Part shown: positions 1-7,977 of the stretch, one piece after another
Position numbering within the stretch: the stretch's first letter is position 1
Layout: every line of letters starts with the position of its first letter
Source of the DNA: Promethearchaeota archaeon
Lineage (GTDB): Archaea > Asgardarchaeota > Lokiarchaeia > Sigyniarchaeales > SOKP01
Direction of reading: 5' to 3'
DNA: 64,000 nucleotides
Assembly: GCA_019057865.1 (NCBI GenBank)
Contig: JAHLWP010000005.1
Coordinates: 1-64,000, forward strand
Notes under the pieces: generated by a model
The model's database searches: none
What the model was told of the DNA's origin: nothing
Seen by the model: only the letters and a program-made list of their open reading frames with translations
Made by a program: the position numbers and the translations under genes

Positions 1-94
1 TCAACTAGAGAGGACCTAATCTATTTTGTCGAGTGAGTGGGGTTTGACATTAAAGAAAAAAAAAGAATTATGAAGGAAAAAAGGAATTAATAAC

Positions 95-892
95 TTATTT
101 GATTTCCTTAGCTTGTGCTATCCAATCTTCAATATCTTTTAATCGTGGGGGTCTTCTAATCACGTCTGGTTTTTCTTTATCTAATTCTATTATTCTTTCT
201 AATGTATTTTCAGGATTTCGTTGCGCAAATTCTTTTACAGAGTCTATACCTATTTGATTTAGCACATCAGCATATTCAGGACCTACACCACCTATACGCA
301 TTAAATCTGCATGTTCAGCCCATTTATCAATCAATTTTTCTGAGATTTTAGTTTTTCCAACTAATTCCTTAACTCTATCAGTATCTAATAATAATAAATT
401 CTCAACTTTAGAAACCCCAGCTTTTTCTAAAGTTTTTCCATACTTTTTTCCGATACCTTCAATCTCTATAATCGGAGTTTCCTTGGGACTTGTTTTCGCT
501 TTTTTCTCTTCGTATAAATCATTTGCCTCTTTAATCCATCCATCAAGATCTTCTACTACTGGGATCTTTCTTATAACATCAGGTTGCTTCTTATCAAATT
601 CCACTATTTTATCTAATGTACTTTGCGCAGTTCTATAAGATAGTTCTTTAATTGAGTCAATGCCTATCCTATTTAAGACTTCAGAATATTCTGGACCAAT
701 GCCCTTAATTTTCATCAATTCTGCTTGTTCCTGCCATTTATCAATTAATTTGGGTGAAATCTTAGTCTTTTCTGCTAATTCTTTAACTTCTCGCCAAGTT
801 AAGGGTATTAAATCTTCTGCATTAGCAAAACCAGCTTTTTCTAAAATTTTAGCATATTTTTCGCCAACGCCCTCAATTTCTATAATTTTCAT
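95..892 (-). CDS. Tandem helix-hairpin-helix (DUF4332-like) protein, internally duplicated
   Basis: ORF 265 aa; two homologous halves starting IIEIEGVGEKYAKILEKAGFANAEDL and IIEIEGIGKKYGKTLEKAGVSKVENL; HhH-type GxGxxYxxxLxxxG motifs. Confidence 0.75.
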   Translation of the reverse strand: MKIIEIEGVGEKYAKILEKAGFANAEDLIPLTWREVKELAEKTKISPKLIDKWQEQAELMKIKGIGPEYSEVLNRIGIDSIKELSYRTAQSTLDKIVEFDKKQPDVIRKIPVVEDLDGWIKEANDLYEEKKAKTSPKETPIIEIEGIGKKYGKTLEKAGVSKVENLLLLDTDRVKELVGKTKISEKLIDKWAEHADLMRIGGVGPEYADVLNQIGIDSVKEFAQRNPENTLERIIELDKEKPDVIRRPPRLKDIEDWIAQAKEIK

Positions 893-999
893 GTTTTTTG
901 CTCCTTAATTTTTTAAAATTTATAATTTAATTTTTATGTAAAATATTGAATGTTCTTCTTTAATATTTTACTCAATAAAAATTAAGTTAGTTTATTTCA

Positions 1000-1335
1000 T
1001 TGGCATATATCACTTTTAACGATAGATTTATTAATTCAATTCGATTAAATACAATCATGGAAGAAGTTAATGAGAGTTCAGCTATTGCTGGGGAGATTAT
1101 GACTCCCAACGTTATAATGCTCGATACAAGTTCTACTTTCAAAGATGTCATTAAAAAATTGCATAAACATAACATCTCGTCAGTTTTTATTGAAGATGTT
1201 TTTAAAGGCGAATATTTTATAATTACTAAGACTGATGTTATTAATTTCCTTAATAGTGGAAGTATATTTGAGCAAAATCTCTCAGATATTTCAGTCAAGT
1301 ATATAATGCAAGGACCAGTACAATACCTATTTTAA
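1000..1335 (+). CDS. CBS-domain protein, apparently truncated after one CBS motif
   Basis: AGEIMTPNVIMLDTSSTFKDVIKKLHKHNISSVFIED...TKTDVINFL is CBS-like; a second CBS start (VKYIMQGP) is followed immediately by a stop. Confidence 0.6.
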   Translation: MAYITFNDRFINSIRLNTIMEEVNESSAIAGEIMTPNVIMLDTSSTFKDVIKKLHKHNISSVFIEDVFKGEYFIITKTDVINFLNSGSIFEQNLSDISVKYIMQGPVQYLF

Positions 1336-1363
1336 ACCTGCAAAACCTCAAATTCTAATTTTC

Positions 1364-1747
1364 ATGGACAATATAAATAGTGTATTTATCGCAAAGCACA
1401 TCTATAGAGAAAATATTGATGATGAGATAGACAAAGATTTAATGGATGTATATGGAGGAGCTTTAAGTTCTATTTCAGCGATAACAGATGAAGTAATTAA
1501 AAGGTCGGGAACCATGCGTCAATTACTTAAAGATAAACGATCTATCCTTTTTGAACCACACAAAGGAATTACGGGGATTTTAATCAGCGATTATAATTCT
1601 ATTGAACTACGACGCAAATTACAAATTGCTACCAAGAAATTTTATGAAACCCATTCAAAAATCATCGACTCTAAGCATAAAGATGAGGTAGGAGTTAATA
1701 GAGATCTTAGTATTGAACCAGTGGTTCCAATTTTTAAAGAAGATTGA
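1364..1747 (+). CDS. Longin/roadblock-like domain protein, N-terminus uncertain
   Basis: 127 aa; frame is open upstream to 1307 (CKDQYNTYFKPAKPQILIF) without an ATG, adding a probable first beta strand; pattern resembles the cytoplasmic domains of 7978-10269 and its paralogs. Confidence 0.45.
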   Translation: MDNINSVFIAKHIYRENIDDEIDKDLMDVYGGALSSISAITDEVIKRSGTMRQLLKDKRSILFEPHKGITGILISDYNSIELRRKLQIATKKFYETHSKIIDSKHKDEVGVNRDLSIEPVVPIFKED

Positions 1748-1889
1748 AGTTCAACAATATTTTCAGTTATTGTAAAACAAGTTCGATCATTGTATATTTT
1801 TCTATTAATAGATTTAGGTATCTTATTAATTTTTAAATAACTTTATTTCTACTAGTTTGTTTAATATCTTAATTATAATAGATTGAGAG

Positions 1890-3164
1890 GTGGAAATATT
1901 AATGCAATTAATTACGGGTGTTGATATTTTAGATGAAGAGATAAAAGAGAAATTAAAATCCGAAAATATTTATAAAATTTTTAATAATTTCATTTTTCCA
2001 ATTATAACAGAGGAAGAGAGGGAATTTTTGGAGGAATTAGAGTCATTTCTACTTAAAAATATTGAACCGAATATGAATTTAACTGAAGAAGTCTATAATC
2101 TTTTTCCAATCCTTGGTCAGAAAAACTATATCCAGAGATTAAATCCCTATGGGGAATATGAAAGATATAACATGCGTTATGAGATGCTTTTAGCAATGGC
2201 AACATCGATCATTGATCCCGAATTAGATTTAGCTAGAGTGGTTACTGGTGTTATATTTGCCAATCCTTTGTTTCAATTTGGTAGAGGAGATAGAATTTCT
2301 GAAATTTTAAACCAAATAATGACAGGCAAAAAGATTGGTTGTATTTGTATTACCGAAAGAAAACATGGTTCTGATGCTGTTAACATGGAAACGAAGGTTT
2401 TAGATAAAGGAGATCATTTAATTTTTGATGGAGAAAAGTTATATACGACTAATGGTCCAGTAGCTGATTACTTTATAGTATATGGAGTTTCGGACGTCTC
2501 AGATCCACGAGGAACAATGTATCAGGCGATTGCTGAAAGAGGATACGAAGGATTAATAACTAATAGATTGGGCATTCAATCAGTTCCACGTGTAGAAATT
2601 GGTCAGACTCTTTTTAATTCTGTTAAAATCCCTAAGGAAAATGTTCTTGGAGAAAAAGGGCAAGGATATAAAAATTTGTTTTCTGGGCTAGTAGCTGAAA
2701 GATGCGCTATTATTGGTTCTAGTTTAGGTATTGCTTGGTTAACTGCAATTACAGGTCTAATTTATACAAATTTAAGAATTCAATTTCATCGACCAGTATA
2801 TGATTTTCAAGGAGTCTCATTTCCTCAGGCACAGAATTTTACTGAATTAATGGCAGCTACAGAATTGGGTTTTAAAGCAGCTTCTGAGTATAACAAGACT
2901 ATTGAACGTAAATATTTTGATCAACAAAAATTTGTTAAATATAACGCGGCATTTAGTTCTGGTACAAAATATCTTGCGTCTCATTTAGCTCATAAAATTT
3001 CATATGAAACTCAACAATTGTGTGGAGGTATTGCGTTTACAGATAATCTAAGGATTGATAAAGCCTTAGAAGTTGCTAAAGTTCAGGAAATTATAGGAGG
3101 TGCCCGAAATATTCAGCTTTATCTGGTTAGTAGAGCTATTAAAGATATGATTTCTCTTTTATAA
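1890..3164 (+). CDS. Acyl-CoA dehydrogenase family protein
   Basis: 424 aa; CICITERKHGSDAVNMETKV, FDGEKLYTTNGPVADYFIV and C-terminal QLCGGIAFTDNLRIDKALEVAKVQEIIGGARNIQL motifs. Confidence 0.85.
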   Translation: MEILMQLITGVDILDEEIKEKLKSENIYKIFNNFIFPIITEEEREFLEELESFLLKNIEPNMNLTEEVYNLFPILGQKNYIQRLNPYGEYERYNMRYEMLLAMATSIIDPELDLARVVTGVIFANPLFQFGRGDRISEILNQIMTGKKIGCICITERKHGSDAVNMETKVLDKGDHLIFDGEKLYTTNGPVADYFIVYGVSDVSDPRGTMYQAIAERGYEGLITNRLGIQSVPRVEIGQTLFNSVKIPKENVLGEKGQGYKNLFSGLVAERCAIIGSSLGIAWLTAITGLIYTNLRIQFHRPVYDFQGVSFPQAQNFTELMAATELGFKAASEYNKTIERKYFDQQKFVKYNAAFSSGTKYLASHLAHKISYETQQLCGGIAFTDNLRIDKALEVAKVQEIIGGARNIQLYLVSRAIKDMISLL

Positions 3165-3311
3165 TTTAATTTAAAATAATACAATCAATTTTTTTGAAAA
3201 AATGATAAAAGGATTTAACTCATTTATAACTAGATGTTCTTATTAATATATAGAAGAGTAACAAATAGCAAATTAGTTAAATTTTTGAATTCTTAAAAGA
3301 ACGGAAAGGAA

Positions 3312-4088
3312 ATGGTTGATATCACATATAAAGTAGTTTTTAATGGTCAGATCGATGACAATTTGAGAAGTAAGATTGATAACGGATTTTTAGAAGAAGT
3401 AATTGATGATTCACAAACAAATGTTGTAATAGGAGTAGATTTCTATGCTAAAAATTTTAATCTCTATGGTAAAGAAATAAAAGCTCAAGTTTGGATTGTA
3501 AATCAAGGGCAAATGTTTAAGACTATTAAAGCTATGTACTATAAAGGTGCTAATCTTGTAATATATGTGAAATCTAATAACTCATCTACATTTGAAAAAT
3601 TAATAGATTCCTTCAAAAATGCTAAGATTAATCCAAGTCATATAGTTCTAATAGAGAACACAGAGGATTTTACTGAGGTTTTTTTTAAATATGTAATTGT
3701 AATTACTTTGTATCATGATGGTTTAATAAGTGCTAGTACATTTAGAGAGAGACAATTGGTTTATGAGAAAGGCAATAACCCACAATTTACAGTATTAAGT
3801 GATTATTTAGAATCAGAAGAATATGAAATTAAAAATTTAAAAAATTATCTAAGGATAAAAGAGGAGGAAATTGAAGAATTCAGAAAGTTAGTTAAATTTA
3901 AAGATAAACAGATAAATAATTTAAAAGATTCCCTCAAATCGAAAGACAAACTCATAAGGTCACAAATTAATGAAATGAAAATTATAGCGAATTCGGTAAA
4001 AATTAAAGAAAAGGAACTTGAGGATCTAAGAAAAGAATTAAAGCTTAAGGATAAGCAAATAAATGGTTTAAAGAATACGAAAACTTAG
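3312..4088 (+). CDS. Rab/Ras-like pseudo-GTPase with C-terminal coiled coil
   Basis: VVIGVDFYAKNFNLYGKEIKAQVWIVNQGQMFKTIKAMYYKGANLVIYV matches the Rab core TIGVDFxxKxxxxxGKxxKLQIWDTAGQExFxxIxxxYYRGAxGxIxV, but P-loop, DTAGQE and NKxD are absent; heptad-like C-terminus. Confidence 0.75.
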   Translation: MVDITYKVVFNGQIDDNLRSKIDNGFLEEVIDDSQTNVVIGVDFYAKNFNLYGKEIKAQVWIVNQGQMFKTIKAMYYKGANLVIYVKSNNSSTFEKLIDSFKNAKINPSHIVLIENTEDFTEVFFKYVIVITLYHDGLISASTFRERQLVYEKGNNPQFTVLSDYLESEEYEIKNLKNYLRIKEEEIEEFRKLVKFKDKQINNLKDSLKSKDKLIRSQINEMKIIANSVKIKEKELEDLRKELKLKDKQINGLKNTKT

Positions 4089-4249
4089 CCCATTATACTT
4101 ACTTAATTGTCTTAAATTTATTATTTTTATATCATGATTTTAAATTGATATAAAATTTTAATACATATTATCTGGGCAATATGTTTATTAAAAAATAATG
4201 AATGTGTAGATTATTACATAGTAAGTAGCTAAATAGGTAATATACACTC

Positions 4250-4657
4250 ATGGAATTAAATGGTTATCTAGAGAACCCAAAGGATAATGAGGAGGACTTA
4301 GGGAAAAATTTAGAAGCACTACTTCACATGTTTTTACTTAAAAATCCGAACATTAATGCAGCAGCTGTAATTACAACGGAGGGGCTTCCAATTCTTTCTG
4401 CCATTTCTCATCGTTTAGATGAAACAAGAATCGCGGCCATGTCAGCTACACTACTTTCTTTGGCAGAAAGGGCTATAGAAGAAATGGAGAGAGGAGATTT
4501 TAATGAACTTTTTATTAAGGGAACAAAGGGATACTTAATATTAACACAAGCAGGGCCTCATGCTGTTTTGATGCTTTCTACAACCTTGGACGTTCAACTT
4601 GGATTATTATTTTTTGATTGTGAAAGAATATGTGAAAAGATTGCATACCTAATATGA
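4250..4657 (+). CDS. Roadblock/LC7 domain protein
   Basis: 135 aa; AAAVITTEGLPILSAISHRLDETRIAAMSATLLSLAERAIEEMERGDFNELFIKGTKGYLILTQAGPHAVLMLSTTLDVQLGLLFFDCER. Confidence 0.85.
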   Translation: MELNGYLENPKDNEEDLGKNLEALLHMFLLKNPNINAAAVITTEGLPILSAISHRLDETRIAAMSATLLSLAERAIEEMERGDFNELFIKGTKGYLILTQAGPHAVLMLSTTLDVQLGLLFFDCERICEKIAYLI

Positions 4658-4696
4658 TTTAACAAACTTATTATTATTTCTATATTAATCATTATT

Positions 4697-5566
4697 ATGA
4701 CCTTCTCTAAACCAATAACAGAAATCATAAGAGAGCGTACTTCATGGAGGACCTATTCTCCTATACCAATCGAAAAAGATAAGGAAGAACGTTTAAAAGA
4801 AATACTTACACTTAAAAGTTTCTCAAGCCCGTTTAGTAAGATTGCTGGTAGATGTCGATTTGAACTCATTAGTATGCCTGAGTTTGAACCAAATGAAAAG
4901 AAAAAGCTAGGGACCTATGGTTTAATCTCAGGAGCTCAAGAATTCATAGTGGGCGCTACTGAAGAATCGAAATATAATATTGAAAACTATGGTTATTTAA
5001 TGGAAGCAATTATTTTGGCTGCTACTGATATGGGATTAGGTACGTGTTGGTTAGGGGGAACCTTCAATCGCAGTTTATTTTCTGCAAAAATTAATTGTAA
5101 GTCAAATGAAATAGTTCCAGCAATTTCTCCTATAGGGTATATTCCAGAAAATCGCAGTTTTAAAGAAAAAATAATCCGTAAGTTTGCCAAAGCAAATGAT
5201 CGGTATCAATGGGATAAACTCTTTTTCAATGATAATTTTAGTACTCCCCTCAATCAAGAAGAAGCTGGAAAATATGCTCCTCTACTTGAAATGGTTCGAC
5301 TTGGTCCTTCTGCTGGAAATAAACAGCCATGGAGAATTGTTAAAGAATCAGCCTATAATATTTTCCATTTCTATGTGAAAAGTTCGAAAAATAAATTTGG
5401 TATTAAATATAGCATGTTCGTGCACCTCGATATAGGAATTGCAATTTGCCATTTTGCCCTAACTGCTAGGGAACTTGAAATTAGAGGAAGTTGGGAATTC
5501 CTCCAACCAAAAATTAATGAAATTGAAGGATTAAACTATATTATATCTTGGAATGGCTCTTCCTGA
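4697..5566 (+). CDS. Nitroreductase family protein (double-domain type)
   Basis: 289 aa; SAGNKQPWRIV, DMGLGTCWLGGTF, ERTSWRTYSPIPI. Confidence 0.75.
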   Translation: MTFSKPITEIIRERTSWRTYSPIPIEKDKEERLKEILTLKSFSSPFSKIAGRCRFELISMPEFEPNEKKKLGTYGLISGAQEFIVGATEESKYNIENYGYLMEAIILAATDMGLGTCWLGGTFNRSLFSAKINCKSNEIVPAISPIGYIPENRSFKEKIIRKFAKANDRYQWDKLFFNDNFSTPLNQEEAGKYAPLLEMVRLGPSAGNKQPWRIVKESAYNIFHFYVKSSKNKFGIKYSMFVHLDIGIAICHFALTARELEIRGSWEFLQPKINEIEGLNYIISWNGSS

Positions 5567-5583
5567 GAATTTTTAATACAATA

Positions 5584-5679
5584 TTAAAAATCTATATCTT
5601 GTCCAATTCCTTTTTCTAATGCTTGGTCATATACTATTTTTCCAAATGCTACATCATATGTACTTATTCCAACAGAATT
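5584..5679 (-). pseudogene. Ornithine cyclodeaminase / mu-crystallin family C-terminal remnant
   Basis: Manual minus-strand translation gives NSVGISTYDVAFGKIVYDQALEKGIGQDIDF-stop, resembling the family C-terminus (GxAIxDVAxAKLVYExAxEKGIG); no full ORF upstream. Confidence 0.65.
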
Positions 5680-5746
5680 TAAATATAAATATATCTTATA
5701 AACCATTTTTAACTATATCAGCACAAGAAGTTATTATATTTAGAAT

Positions 5747-6277
5747 ATGAAAGATTTTTCAAATTATTGGAATGCAATTTCCTTTGCATTTATTAAACAT
5801 GGCCACCTAAAAAGAAAGACCAAGGATGTTCCTTATGTCATTCATCCAATTCGAGTTACTTCAATTTTAAGAGCAACTGGTTTTAACGAATTTGAACACG
5901 AAGATTTGATGATTGCTGCATTATTTCATGATCTAGTTGAAGATACTGACACTAATTTGATAGAAATTGAAAGCCAATTTGGAAAATCAGTTGCCTTAAT
6001 TGTTGCTGAACTTACTAAACCTGATGGGGCTAAAGGTCGTAAAAAAGAAAAATGGTTAGAAAGTTTTATAAAAAAATCAAAAGAAGCAAAAATAATTAAA
6101 ATGGCTGACAGAATAGATAATCTCATGGAAAAGGGAGATATTTGGACTGAAGAAAAACAGAAATTATATGCTGAACAAGCGAAAATAATTTTAAAATCTT
6201 GTGGAGATGCTAACAAAAAATTAGCTGATAAGTTGGACAATAAAATCAGTAAAGTTTTAGAGAGTAAAAACTTCTAA
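5747..6277 (+). CDS. HD-domain hydrolase, SpoT/MESH1-like
   Basis: 176 aa; YVIHPIRVTSILRATGF, ALFHDLVEDTDTN, KMADRIDNL. Confidence 0.8.
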   Translation: MKDFSNYWNAISFAFIKHGHLKRKTKDVPYVIHPIRVTSILRATGFNEFEHEDLMIAALFHDLVEDTDTNLIEIESQFGKSVALIVAELTKPDGAKGRKKEKWLESFIKKSKEAKIIKMADRIDNLMEKGDIWTEEKQKLYAEQAKIILKSCGDANKKLADKLDNKISKVLESKNF

Positions 6278-6357
6278 TTCTTAGCTCTTTCAGAGTTCGA
6301 AAAGTAAAAATTATAAAAAAAATAGAAATTAATTATTTTGAATCTTTAATTCTTAAA

Positions 6358-7392
6358 TTAGACAAACCGTTGATTAATGACTGTTTGAAATTGTATATTT
6401 GACCGTGGTCGATTTTGATAACCGCCTCTCTTTGAGACTAAGTAAAACTGTGCCATGGTTTTATCATGAACTAAGGTAATTCCACGCCATTTATTATTGT
6501 TAGAATTGAATTCTACTACGTTTCCGAGACCAACTCCTTCTCTTGTTGAAATTTCAAATTTTAAACTATTTAAAATCTTAATAAGTTTATCATGATATTC
6601 AGTAATTTCTTTTTTCTGTGATTTGTCTTTAAATCTTAAGGCTTCAATTGAAAAGGCTTTAAGGATATCATTACTCATATACTTCCATGCATCAGAGTTA
6701 GCATAAAATTCAATTCCGATAAATTCACCGTTTATAAACACAGCAATTCCACACTGATTTTCTACATTCTTAAAATTATTGACCATCTTTTCTGTTTGTT
6801 TTTCAGATTCCTGTGTCATTTCAAGGTAACTTTGAGTAGGAGCAACAGCAAGGTCGTAATTCATTTCAGCTCTATGAGACTGGATTTCATCCCATACTGC
6901 ACCCTGACCTACTGCTGAAATTGCCTCAAATGCAACATTAGGGTGTAGTCGAGTATTTGACGACTTAAACCCACGTCCCTTAGTGTATCTCCATCTTGAT
7001 TGTTCTACACATTTAGCGGGGATTTTATATTTCTGAGAAGGATTTCCAGGATTTTGCTTGACAATAGATTGTTTTCCTCCGACGGGTAATAAAATAGGTT
7101 CCCAGATTGTTCTATCCTGCTTTCCGCCATGGACAGTCATTCCAAATGGAATTAATATTTGTTTATCGCTTTTATTTATAACTTCTAATTCGCCAACTGC
7201 ATCAGTTTCAACAATTTCTATTAGTTCCAATTCTTCAGCTTCTTTTATTGTTATAAAATCAATAAATTTATCATCTTGAACGATAATAGGGATAACAGTC
7301 ATATTTTTATAAACTTGAGGAGATTCTAACTTAAGAAAACCTAATGGATTTTTAAACATAGATTCTACAATTTGAATACTATCATTTTTCAA
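6358..7392 (-). CDS. ARPP-1-like domain protein
   Basis: 344 aa; LEVINKSDKQILIPFGMTVHGGKQDRTIWEPILLP, SRWRY, QGAVWDEI pattern typical of the ARPP-1 family. Confidence 0.6.
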   Translation of the reverse strand: MKNDSIQIVESMFKNPLGFLKLESPQVYKNMTVIPIIVQDDKFIDFITIKEAEELELIEIVETDAVGELEVINKSDKQILIPFGMTVHGGKQDRTIWEPILLPVGGKQSIVKQNPGNPSQKYKIPAKCVEQSRWRYTKGRGFKSSNTRLHPNVAFEAISAVGQGAVWDEIQSHRAEMNYDLAVAPTQSYLEMTQESEKQTEKMVNNFKNVENQCGIAVFINGEFIGIEFYANSDAWKYMSNDILKAFSIEALRFKDKSQKKEITEYHDKLIKILNSLKFEISTREGVGLGNVVEFNSNNNKWRGITLVHDKTMAQFYLVSKRGGYQNRPRSNIQFQTVINQRFV

Positions 7393-7808
7393 ACTTGCTC
7401 ATCCTCCTTTACATTATTTTTATTTTTTTCTTTTTTTTTGGCAACCTCTTCTTCATAAAGCGGACTTATAAATTGATTAACAATATCTTCTCCATTTTTA
7501 GTAAGTTCTACCCCATAAGAGATTTGGATTTTTCCATTGTCAGTTTTTCCATTTATTCTTGTTCCTTTATCTATTTTTAGATCAGGCTCAGGTATTTCTT
7601 CTGTATGAGTCTTTATTAAACCACCTCTTTTAAGTGCATTTAGATGATAATTTAGACTTTGTTTTTGAATGCCGATATTATCAGCCATTTTTTTAGGTCT
7701 TTGAGGACTTTCCGAGAGTTCTCTTAAAATATCAGCTCTTACAGGGCTTCTAAACACAAGTCCGACTTTCTCGAAAATTGGTTTTTTCTTTTCTTTCTTT
7801 TTTGTCAT
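7389..7808 (-). CDS. Winged-helix (ArsR-like) transcriptional regulator
   Basis: 139 aa; LVFRSPVRADILRELSESPQRPKKMADNIGIQKQSLNYHLNALKRGGLIKT; overlaps the next gene by 4 bp. Confidence 0.8.
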   Translation of the reverse strand: MTKKKEKKKPIFEKVGLVFRSPVRADILRELSESPQRPKKMADNIGIQKQSLNYHLNALKRGGLIKTHTEEIPEPDLKIDKGTRINGKTDNGKIQISYGVELTKNGEDIVNQFISPLYEEEVAKKKEKNKNNVKEDEQV

Positions 7809-7977
7809 AATTTTTCACATCAATTTTGGTAAAAAACTTTTTTACTATAAAAATTTTTACTGTAAAAATAAATAATGAATTGCATATTTAAATGTTTGTG
7901 ATTTTCTAAATTAAATTTCTTTAAAATCATTTGAATTTGAAAAGGCATAAAATAATAATTTAAGTAAAAATAAAGGC

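Noticed and set aside
660-908. Antisense ORF of 82 aa and other ORFs opposite real genes (987-1298 -, 4993-5190 -, 5926-6240 -, 8351-8656 +, 45405-45623 -, 61411-61674 +, 61953-62183 +)
   Set aside because: Shadow ORFs lying mostly or wholly within better-supported CDS, with low-complexity or implausible composition
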